Source of the DNA: Steroidobacter gossypii
GTDB taxonomy: Bacteria > Pseudomonadota > Gammaproteobacteria > Steroidobacterales > Steroidobacteraceae
DNA: 64,000 bases
Direction of reading: 5' to 3'
Assembly (NCBI RefSeq): GCF_016801985.1
Contig: NZ_JAEVLS010000001.1
Location: 558,001 to 622,000 of the forward strand
Each line of letters begins with the position of its first letter. Positions within the stretch are counted from its first letter, which is position 1. The notes beneath the pieces are model-generated. The model was not told where the DNA came from, searched no databases, and saw only the letters and a program-made list of their open reading frames with translations. Shown here piece after piece: positions 37,591 through 43,880 of the stretch. The translations under genes and the position numbers were made by a program.

Positions 37591-38019
37591 ATGAAGAGCA
37601 ATGTTTGTTATTTGATTCTTGCCGCGGCAGGTCTGGCTCTGGCGGGCTGCAACAAGGCCGAGTCGCCAGCCGACGTTCAACAGGACGTCGCCAGCGCTCA
37701 GCAGGAAGCTCAGCGCGATGTGACGGATGCGCAGAACGAGGCCCAGGAGTCCATGGCCGACGCGCACGAAGATGTGATCGACGCGCAACGGGACAATAAC
37801 GCCGACGCCGTGGCCGATCAGGCTCGCGACGCCAGCGAGACCGCCGCCCAGGGCGATTTCAAAGTCGCTGTAGCCCGCGCCGAAGCCACGCATAAAATCG
37901 CGGTAGAGAAATGCGATGCGCTGCAGGGCACGGCTCAGGAAGACTGCAAGGAGCGTGCGGACGCCGATCTGGAAAACGCCAAGCGTGCGGCCGAGGCTCG
38001 CCGCGACGGCGCGGGTTGA
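37591..38019 (+). CDS. Small helical lipoprotein with repeated Ala/Gln/Asp motif
   Basis: The protein has 142 residues with a lipoprotein signal ending LAGC (Cys20). The mature part is a continuous helix with an approximate 11-residue repeat (DVQQDVASAQQEAQRDV, then DAQNEAQESMADAHEDV) like Lpp/YqhV-type or LEA-like helices. Near the end it has two cysteines (KCDALQGTAQEDCKERAD) that may form a disulfide. The start at 37591 is preferred to the ATG two codons upstream because of the spacing from GAGGG. A BON-domain lipoprotein gene follows 56 nt later. Possibly an envelope-stress or cell-wall-associated protein; function not known. Confidence 0.78.
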   Translation: MKSNVCYLILAAAGLALAGCNKAESPADVQQDVASAQQEAQRDVTDAQNEAQESMADAHEDVIDAQRDNNADAVADQARDASETAAQGDFKVAVARAEATHKIAVEKCDALQGTAQEDCKERADADLENAKRAAEARRDGAG

Positions 38020-38075
38020 TAGATCTCAAAGGTAGATTGTCAGGCAGATTTCAGGAACTCATCAGTTCAGGAGCG

Positions 38076-38402
38076 ATGGATATGGCACGGCAAAACACGG
38101 CGGCATTGTTGTTGGCCGCAATCATGGCCTCGACGGTCGTCGGATGCTCGTCGACTCCGACGCAGCAATCGACCGGCCAGGCGATCGACGACGGCGTCGT
38201 CACGGCCAAGGTCAAGGCCAAGCTGATCGAAGATCCGGTGACCAAGGCGCATCAGATCAACGTCGAGACGTTCAAGGGCACGGTGCAGTTGAGCGGCTTC
38301 GTCGAAACCGATCAGGCTCGCACCCGGGCGCTGCAGCTGGCCCGAGACGTCGACGGCGTGAAGAGCGTCAAGGACGCGCTGGAGATCCGCAAAGGCGGCT
38401 GA
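38076..38402 (+). CDS. BON-domain lipoprotein (OsmY-like)
   Basis: The 108-residue protein has a lipoprotein signal ending VVGC (Cys24) and one BON domain (DDGVVTAKVKAKLIEDPVTKAHQINVETFKGTVQLSGFV, ending VDGVKSVKDALEIR). BON modules bind phospholipid and occur in stress-induced periplasmic proteins such as OsmY and DolP. AGGAG lies just before the ATG. Probably cotranscribed with the preceding lipoprotein; a strong terminator follows. Confidence 0.9.
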   Translation: MDMARQNTAALLLAAIMASTVVGCSSTPTQQSTGQAIDDGVVTAKVKAKLIEDPVTKAHQINVETFKGTVQLSGFVETDQARTRALQLARDVDGVKSVKDALEIRKGG

Positions 38403-38423
38403 TTTGCGAGCGGATAGCAGCAA

Positions 38424-38453
38424 GGGCGGGTGAGTAATCACCCGCCCTTTTTG
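38424..38453 (+). terminator. Rho-independent terminator
   Basis: GGGCGGGTGA (38424-38433) pairs with TCACCCGCCC (38438-38447) over a GTAA loop and is followed by TTTTT. It ends the two-lipoprotein transcript and separates it from the bufferin operon. Confidence 0.9.
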
Positions 38454-38567
38454 TTGTCCGGACGATGCCAAATGGCGACAGCAAGCGCTGAATCCGAAAC
38501 TTCGCCGACTGCGTATACTCCAGCGCTTCGCCTTCGAAGCGTCCACTTTCCACGAGGAATGGCATCG

Positions 38568-38813
38568 ATGAAGAAACTTTCTACTCTGGCGTTGGCCACC
38601 GCCGCCGCGGTGATGTTCAGTAGCGCCCCGCTGACCGCGGCCCAGGCGGACGAAGCCAAGGTGAAGTGCGAAGGCGTGAATGCGTGCAAGGGCACCAGCG
38701 CCTGTGGCACCCAAGCCAATGCCTGCGCCGGCAAGAACGCCTGCAAGGGTCAGGGCTTCCTGATGCTGACCAAGGCGGAATGCGACGCCGCCAAGGCCAA
38801 GCTGAAGAAATAA
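38568..38813 (+). CDS. bufA2: BufA2-type bufferin precursor (periplasmic copper-binding RiPP)
   Basis: This 81-residue protein has a Sec signal ([27 protein letters not shown]). The Cys-rich core has Cys34, 40, 46, 53 and 59 at nearly even spacing, with NACKG twice (38-42 and 58-62), plus Cys72 near the end. This is the pattern of bufferin type A2 metallophores. In bufferins, a DUF692 enzyme with its DUF2063 partner converts core cysteines to heterocycles, and the exported peptide sequesters copper. Both enzymes are encoded immediately downstream. The start at 38568 fits the GAGGA site; an ATG three codons earlier is too close. A TATACT at 38514 could be the -10 box. Confidence 0.88.
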   Translation: MKKLSTLALATAAAVMFSSAPLTAAQADEAKVKCEGVNACKGTSACGTQANACAGKNACKGQGFLMLTKAECDAAKAKLKK

Positions 38814-38843
38814 CTTCGGCTCCGGCCCGGTCTGATGAACAGG

Positions 38844-38876
38844 GCGGCGCGACATCTCATGGCGCCGTCGCGCCGC
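38844..38876 (+). other. Stem-loop between bufA2 and bufB
   Basis: GCGGCGCGAC (38844-38853) pairs exactly with GTCGCGCCGC (38867-38876) with a 13-nt loop. No T-tract follows, so it is not a normal terminator. It sits in the 89-nt gap between precursor and enzyme genes and may stabilise the upstream mRNA or reduce read-through, so that the peptide is made in excess. Confidence 0.5.
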
Positions 38877-38902
38877 TTCCTGTTCCAGCCTGCGAGCGTT
38901 CC

Positions 38903-39754
38903 GTGTCTAAATCGTCTGCTCTACCCTCTCTTGGATTCGGCCTCGGCGTTCGCCCGGCGCACTACGAAGCGTTGCTGGGCGAGCGCCAGGGCAGCGTCGG
39001 CTGGCTGGAAGCCCTGACTGAGAACTATCTGGTCCCCGGCGGCAAACCGCTGCACTACCTGGAGCGGTTGCGCGCCGAATACCCGATCGTGCTACATGGA
39101 GTGTCGCTGTCCATCGGCAGCGCCGATGCGCTGAACGAAACCTATCTCGCCGAAGTGAAAGCCCTGGCCGATCGCGTCGAGCCGGCGTGGGTGTCCGATC
39201 ATCTGTGCTGGACCGGCGTCGACGGCGTCAATCTGCACGACCTCATGCCCATGCCATTCACCGAGGCGGCCTTGCGGCACGTCGTGTCGCGGATCGCTGC
39301 CGTTCAGGAACGACTCGGCCGCCGGCTGGTATTGGAGAACGTGTCCAGCTACGTGAGCTTCACCCACTCGGACATGACCGAGTGGGAATTCCTCCGTGAA
39401 ATCGCCCTGCGAGCCGACTGTCACCTGCTGCTGGATGTGAACAACGTGTATGTCAGCAGCGTGAACCACGGCTTCGATCCCATGGCCTATCTGCGCGGCA
39501 TTCCGGTGGAGCGAGTCCAGCAATTTCACCTCGCTGGTCATCGCAATATGGGCGACTATCTCATCGATACGCACGATGCGCCGGTCTGCGAGGAGGTGTG
39601 GCAACTGTTTCACGCGGCCGTGGAGCGCTTCGGCCCGGTGTCGACCATGATCGAGCGCGACGACAATATCCCCGAGATCGATGTGTTGCTCGCCGAGCTG
39701 GATCGCGCCCGCGAGATCACGGCGGCCGCACAAGCCTCCAGGTCGGCGGCATGA
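38903..39754 (+). CDS. bufB: DUF692 multinuclear non-heme iron oxidase (BufB)
   Basis: The 283-residue TIM-barrel enzyme of the MNIO (DUF692, UPF0276) family is related to MbnB. Metal-site residues are visible in [37 protein letters not shown] and STMIERDD. It should act on the bufferin precursor cysteines using iron and oxygen. The start is taken as GTG 38903, because homology ([12 protein letters not shown]) begins ten residues later and no in-frame ATG lies between it and the bufA2 stop; the ribosome site is weak. It overlaps bufC by 4 nt. Confidence 0.9.
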   Translation: MSKSSALPSLGFGLGVRPAHYEALLGERQGSVGWLEALTENYLVPGGKPLHYLERLRAEYPIVLHGVSLSIGSADALNETYLAEVKALADRVEPAWVSDHLCWTGVDGVNLHDLMPMPFTEAALRHVVSRIAAVQERLGRRLVLENVSSYVSFTHSDMTEWEFLREIALRADCHLLLDVNNVYVSSVNHGFDPMAYLRGIPVERVQQFHLAGHRNMGDYLIDTHDAPVCEEVWQLFHAAVERFGPVSTMIERDDNIPEIDVLLAELDRAREITAAAQASRSAA

Positions 39755-40530
39755 GCGACGCGCGCGCCTTGGCCGAATTGCAGCGTGACTTCCAGCGCCA
39801 TGTCATGCATGGACAAGAACGCATCATCGAGGCCGTCGGCGGAAGCCCGAGTGTGCCGGCAAGCGTTCGCCTGGGCATCTATTCCGAAGCGTATCGGCTG
39901 CGACTCACCGATGCGCTCGCAAGCACCCTGCCCCGCCTGCAACAGCTCATGGGCAAGGAGCCGTTCTCGGCGACCGCCCTCGAATATATCGACCTGTGTC
40001 CGTCCAGCTATCCCTCCATCCGCTGGTTCGGCGATCAGCTGCCGCGCCTGTTGCGACGTTCGTTTCCGGAGCAACCGTGGCTGGCCGAACTCGCCACTTG
40101 GGAATGGACCATCGCCGCGGCGTTCGACGGTCCGGATGCAGAGCCTGCGACGGTCGCGACACTGGCGGCCGTGGCCCCCGAGCAATGGCCAACGCTGCAG
40201 TTTCAGTTCCATCCGACCGTGCAATGCCTGCAGCTGCAGAGCAACGCGCCGCAGCTGTTCAAGGCGCTGACAGAAGAAACCCTGCCACCGCCCCCGGTGG
40301 CGCTCGAGCAGCCGCAAGCCTGGCTGATCTGGCGCGAAGGGCTGAAGACCCAGTACCGCTCGCTCGAAGCCGACGAGCACGCGGCTCTGGAAGTCATGCG
40401 TGCGGGAGGGACGTTCGAAGCGCTCTGCGACACCCTGTGCGCCTGGCATGAAGCGGAAGCGGTGCCCGCGCAGGCGGCGAGCATGCTCAAGCGCTGGGTG
40501 GTGGATCAAATGATCGTCGGAGTATCCTAG
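39751..40530 (+). CDS. bufC: DUF2063 partner protein (BufC)
   Basis: This 259-residue protein has the DUF2063 domain in the N-terminal 90 residues ([36 protein letters not shown]) and a variable C-terminal region. Its relatives pair with MNIO enzymes, as MbnC does with MbnB, and help recruit the precursor. It starts at an ATG overlapping the bufB stop (ATGA), so the two are produced together. The next gene starts 29 nt later but has an unrelated metabolic function. Confidence 0.88.
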   Translation: MSDARALAELQRDFQRHVMHGQERIIEAVGGSPSVPASVRLGIYSEAYRLRLTDALASTLPRLQQLMGKEPFSATALEYIDLCPSSYPSIRWFGDQLPRLLRRSFPEQPWLAELATWEWTIAAAFDGPDAEPATVATLAAVAPEQWPTLQFQFHPTVQCLQLQSNAPQLFKALTEETLPPPPVALEQPQAWLIWREGLKTQYRSLEADEHAALEVMRAGGTFEALCDTLCAWHEAEAVPAQAASMLKRWVVDQMIVGVS

Positions 40531-40559
40531 CGGCCCGAAACATTCCGGGCCGCGTACCC

Positions 40560-41243
40560 ATGTCCTTTGTTTTTCCGCCGCCGGCGCCGCCCGGCGTGGC
40601 TATCGTCGGACGTACCGAGCGCTTTCCCGTGCACCGCATTTATTGCGTGGGTCGCAACTACGCCGCGCACGCCCGCGAAATGGGCAATGACCCGGAGCGC
40701 GAACCGCCGTTCTTCTTCACCAAGCCCGCGGACGCGGTCGTACCGAGCGGCACGCAACTGCCATTCCCCTCGCGCACCGGCGACTTGCATCACGAAATCG
40801 AGTTGGTGGTCGCCATCGACACTGGCGGCGCAAACATCGGCATTTCACAGGCGCTGTCGCACGTGTTCGGCTACGCGGTGGGGCTCGACCTCACCAGGCG
40901 GGACTTGCAGGCCGCAGCGAAAGACAAAGGACGACCCTGGGACACCGCCAAGGGCTTCGATCGCTCCGCGCCCATCGGCGCCATCACTCCCATAAAAGAC
41001 GCGCAGCTCAACGGCAGCAAGATCTGGCTGAAGGTCAACGGCCAATTGCGCCAGCAAGGGGCGCTATCGGACATGATCTGGAGCGTCCCGGAAATCATCG
41101 CCGAGCTATCGACCTTGTTCGAGCTGTGTCCCGGCGATCTGATTTTCACCGGCACGCCCGCGGGCGTCGCGGCCATCAAGCCCAACGACCGGCTCGAAGG
41201 CGGCGTCGACGGCCTCGAATCTCTTCTCGTGACTCTGATCTAA
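40560..41243 (+). CDS. Fumarylacetoacetate hydrolase family protein, probable fumarylpyruvate hydrolase
   Basis: The 227-residue FAH-fold protein has the N-terminal active-site block IYCVGRNYAAHAREMG. The divalent-metal residues are in DLHHEIELVVAID, and the closing segments are LIFTGTPAGVAAIKPND. The length and sequence suit fumarylpyruvate or acylpyruvate hydrolases, which split the ring-cleavage product of gentisate. The zeta-class isomerase gene 4 nt downstream supports a step pair isomerase then hydrolase. No gentisate or homogentisate dioxygenase gene is adjacent. Confidence 0.85.
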   Translation: MSFVFPPPAPPGVAIVGRTERFPVHRIYCVGRNYAAHAREMGNDPEREPPFFFTKPADAVVPSGTQLPFPSRTGDLHHEIELVVAIDTGGANIGISQALSHVFGYAVGLDLTRRDLQAAAKDKGRPWDTAKGFDRSAPIGAITPIKDAQLNGSKIWLKVNGQLRQQGALSDMIWSVPEIIAELSTLFELCPGDLIFTGTPAGVAAIKPNDRLEGGVDGLESLLVTLI

Positions 41244-41247
41244 CCGC

Positions 41248-41886
41248 ATGAAGCTCTACAATTTCTTTCGCAGCTCGGCCGCGTTCCGTGCGCGCATCGC
41301 CCTGAACCTGAAAGGTCTCGAATACGAGCGCGTCGCCAAGGCCTTCGCCAGGAACGAACATCGCGCGCCGGACTATCTCGCGTTGAATCCGCAAGGCCTG
41401 ATCCCGGCCTTGGACATCGACGGCGCGGTGATCTCACAATCGCTGGCCATCATCGAATATCTCGACGAGGTTTACCCGCAGCCGAAGCTGCTGCCGAGCG
41501 AGCCGCTGGCGCGAGCTCAGGTGCGCTCGATGGCGCTCGCCATCGCTTGTGACATTCATCCGCTCAACAACCTGCGAGTGCTGAATTATCTGCGTCACAA
41601 CCTCGGCCAGAACGAGGACGGCGTGAATACCTGGTATCGGCACTGGGTCGCCGAAGGCTTTCGCGGCCTGGAGCAGGAAGTCGCCAGGTTCTCGAGCGCG
41701 CAGCGCTACTGTTTCGGCGACAGCCTGTCGCTGGCGGATGTGTGCCTGGTGCCGCAGATGTACAACGCGCGCCGCTTCGATACCGACCTCACGGCGTTTC
41801 CCAAGCTGGTCGCGATCAGCACCCATCTGGAATCCCTGCCGGCGTTCGCGTCGGCGCGTCCGGAAGTTCAGCCCGACGCCAAGTAG
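41248..41886 (+). CDS. maiA: Zeta-class GST, maleylacetoacetate/maleylpyruvate isomerase
   Basis: The 212-residue protein has the zeta-GST signature near the N-terminus, SSAAFRARIALNLKG, where Ser and Arg contact glutathione, then LNPQGLIPALDIDG and QSLAIIEYLDEVYP. The C-terminal helical domain includes DSLSLADVCLVPQ. It isomerises maleylacetoacetate or maleylpyruvate to the fumaryl form. It directly follows the FAH gene (4-nt gap). Whether the substrate is from tyrosine or gentisate breakdown cannot be told. The SonM-like gene begins 26 nt downstream. Confidence 0.9.
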   Translation: MKLYNFFRSSAAFRARIALNLKGLEYERVAKAFARNEHRAPDYLALNPQGLIPALDIDGAVISQSLAIIEYLDEVYPQPKLLPSEPLARAQVRSMALAIACDIHPLNNLRVLNYLRHNLGQNEDGVNTWYRHWVAEGFRGLEQEVARFSSAQRYCFGDSLSLADVCLVPQMYNARRFDTDLTAFPKLVAISTHLESLPAFASARPEVQPDAK

Positions 41887-41912
41887 CCTCAGTGACCGAG
41901 CCAAGCAATCTC

Positions 41913-42713
41913 ATGAAAGGACGCGGCAGCCTGGTGTGCGTGGGTATCGGCATGACCCTCGGATCGCATCTGACTCCGCTGGCGCGCGATCACATCCAGA
42001 ATGCCGACGTGGTGTTCACCGGGCTGTCCGACGGCATCGTCGAAATGTGGATCGCGGGAATGAACAAGGATGTGCGCAGCCTGCAGCCGCTCTATCAGGA
42101 GGGCAAATCGCGCATGCAGACCTATCGCGAGATGGTCGACACCATGCTCGCCGAAGTGCGCGCCGGCAAACGCGTTTGCGCCGCCTTTTATGGGCATCCC
42201 GGCGTGTTCGCCTGGCCGACCCACAAGGCCATCGAGATCGCGCGCCGCGAAGGCTATAGCGCGCACATGGAGCCTGGTGTGTCCGCGGCCGATTGCTTGT
42301 ACGCGGATCTCGGCTTCGATCCTGGCAAATACGGCTGCCAGCACTACGAAGCCAGTCAGTTCATGTTCAATCGGCGCCGCCTGGATACCGGGGCGTATCT
42401 GATTCTGTGGCAGGTCGGCCTGTCCGGGGATCAGTCGCTGGCGCGCTTTTCCACCGGCGCGGCGTATCGACAAGTGCTGGTCGACGTGTTGAGCCGCGAC
42501 TATCCGCTGGAACACGAAGCGATCCTCTATCGGGCGGCGACGCTGCCCACCTTCACTCCGAAGATCATTCGAGTGGCGCTCGGGCGCTTGCCCCAAGTCG
42601 AAGCCGATATGCATTGCACGTTGGTGATTCCACCGGCGCAGCCACTGCAGCCCGATCATCACATCCGCGAGCGCCTCTCCGCGCTCGACCGCGAGTTCGC
42701 CGCGCAGAGCTGA
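41913..42713 (+). CDS. sonM: SonM-like peptide alpha-N-methyltransferase (split borosin)
   Basis: This 266-residue protein has the tetrapyrrole-methylase fold: GSLVCVGIGMTLGSHL (5-20), the SAM-binding FYGHPGVFAWPTH (about 91-103), MEPGVSAADCLYADLGFDPG and the conserved QHYEASQFMF. The Arg67-x3-Tyr71 pair within SRMQTYREMV matches the catalytic Arg/Tyr of OphMA and SonM. These enzymes methylate backbone amides of a peptide precursor. This branch resembles SonM of Shewanella, in which enzyme and precursor are separate proteins. A SonA-like precursor is encoded 0.9 kb downstream. A GTG at 41892 could add seven residues. Confidence 0.88.
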   Translation: MKGRGSLVCVGIGMTLGSHLTPLARDHIQNADVVFTGLSDGIVEMWIAGMNKDVRSLQPLYQEGKSRMQTYREMVDTMLAEVRAGKRVCAAFYGHPGVFAWPTHKAIEIARREGYSAHMEPGVSAADCLYADLGFDPGKYGCQHYEASQFMFNRRRLDTGAYLILWQVGLSGDQSLARFSTGAAYRQVLVDVLSRDYPLEHEAILYRAATLPTFTPKIIRVALGRLPQVEADMHCTLVIPPAQPLQPDHHIRERLSALDREFAAQS

Positions 42714-42722
42714 GGGCGGGCG

Positions 42723-43295
42723 GTGCACGCGTTTCCAGTGGAAACCGCCAGACTGCTCATGCGCCCTATCGAGGCGGCTGATGCGGCCCTCTATGAGCAT
42801 CTGTATACGGATGCCGAAACCATGCGTTTCATCGGCGCTCCTCTGTCTCCGGAACGCGCCGCCAGAAGTTTCCGGAGCGCGCTCGCCGGCATGCAGCGCC
42901 AGCCCATCGAGCGCGTGTTTCTGGTGGTGTGCGAGAAGACCACGAACACCGCGGTTGGTCTGTGCAGCCTGCAGGACTTCGATGCCGAAGCTCGCAGCGT
43001 TCAAGCTGGCTTCATGTTCGTCGCACCCGCCCGCAGCAGGGGCTATGCGAAGGAAGCCATCACGGAGCTGATTCAGCAGGTGTTCGCGCGCTTGCCGGTG
43101 GATGAGCTGTGGGTGGAATTCGCGGTCGACCATGTGGCTGTGCAGCGGGTCATGCATAGCGTAGGCTTTGCACACCGTGGCAACCTCGCCCGGCAGGAGT
43201 CTGAGCATGGGCAACGGAATGCCTGGTCGGTTCGTCGTCGATTCTGGTCGCCGCCCTCGGCGCTCACGGCATCCACTGTTCGGAACGAACGGTAA
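42723..43295 (+). CDS. GNAT-family N-acetyltransferase within the borosin cluster
   Basis: This 190-residue protein is of the RimJ/RimL-like GNAT type: TARLLMRPIEAADAALYEHLYTD at the start, FMFVAPARSRGYAKEAI as the acetyl-CoA binding motif A, and VQRVMHSVGFAHRG near the C-terminus. The start is GTG at 42723, 9 nt after the methyltransferase stop, so they are cotranscribed. It may acetylate the modified peptide, its leader-cleaved amine, or an unrelated amine. Split borosin clusters often include tailoring enzymes, but its role here is inference. Confidence 0.85.
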   Translation: MHAFPVETARLLMRPIEAADAALYEHLYTDAETMRFIGAPLSPERAARSFRSALAGMQRQPIERVFLVVCEKTTNTAVGLCSLQDFDAEARSVQAGFMFVAPARSRGYAKEAITELIQQVFARLPVDELWVEFAVDHVAVQRVMHSVGFAHRGNLARQESEHGQRNAWSVRRRFWSPPSALTASTVRNER

Positions 43296-43579
43296 CGGGC
43301 CGGAGAAATTCCGACTCCGCCCGGCGTTTCTCGCGCCAGCACGGCTGCCGAGCGCCGTTTTCACCCCATCCGGGCCCATCGAAGGGCTTCGAAACAGGCA
43401 TAATTCTGTTAACTCGCGGATCGCAATCCGATCTCGGAGCGGCGGATGAATGTTTCTGTGGAACGTTCGAGAGCCCGTCGCGGAGCGCTTGCTCTAGTCT
43501 GATCGACAGCGGGCGACAACGGCTGCGTCATGCAGCGGTCATCGATGCAACAACAAACGGGGCAGAGGAGGAGCATATC
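43296..43579. other. Intergenic region ahead of the borosin precursor gene
   Basis: The 284 nt contain no supported gene. A CATAAT (43399-43404) may be a -10 box for a promoter of the precursor, but no good -35 is seen. The 3' part ends with the strong GAGGAGGAG ribosome site. No terminator after the acetyltransferase gene is evident, so read-through from the upstream genes is possible. Confidence 0.45.
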
Positions 43580-43864
43580 GTGTCGAATGTGGTGGATCTG
43601 TTGGAAAGAATGGGCCAGAGCTCGCGCGTGCAAGCGCTCAGCAGCGAGCAACTGGCTCAGGAGCTGCGGCTCGCCGGTCTCGAGCCGGCCGTGCAAGCGG
43701 CCATCCTGGAGCAGCGCGCCCGCGAGCTCGAGGAGCTGATCGGCGCGAGCAAGAACGTGTGCTGCATGGTCCACGCGCCACAAGACGACGAGCCCGAGGA
43801 AGAGCAGCCTGCTGACGACAAGCAGATCACCGGCGTCGATCGCCGTGTCGCGCGCGCCGGCTGA
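43580..43864 (+). CDS. sonA: SonA-like borosin precursor peptide
   Basis: The protein has 94 residues, starting at GTG with a GAGGAGGAG ribosome site 7 nt upstream. Residues 1-55 form a helical leader with the layout of the borosin-binding domain (VVDLLERMGQ; LRLAGLEPAVQAAILEQRARE). A short hydrophobic and Cys-rich stretch KNVCCMVHAP (58-67) is where the SonA core lies. A strongly acidic follower comes next (DDEPEEEQPADD) and a basic end. It is small, has no signal peptide and no enzymatic motif. The SonM-like methyltransferase encoded upstream is the proposed modifying enzyme. The next gene starts 16 nt later. Confidence 0.8.
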   Translation: MSNVVDLLERMGQSSRVQALSSEQLAQELRLAGLEPAVQAAILEQRARELEELIGASKNVCCMVHAPQDDEPEEEQPADDKQITGVDRRVARAG

Positions 43865-43880
43865 GCAATCACCTAGAGCA

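Noticed and set aside
38844-38876. Stem-loop read as a terminator after bufA2
   Set aside because: No T-tract follows and bufB/bufC have no evident promoter of their own, so it is listed only as a structural element.
41742-41912. Longer start for the SonM-like methyltransferase
   Set aside because: The upstream part lies inside the isomerase gene and lacks homology; the conserved fold starts at GSLVCVG.
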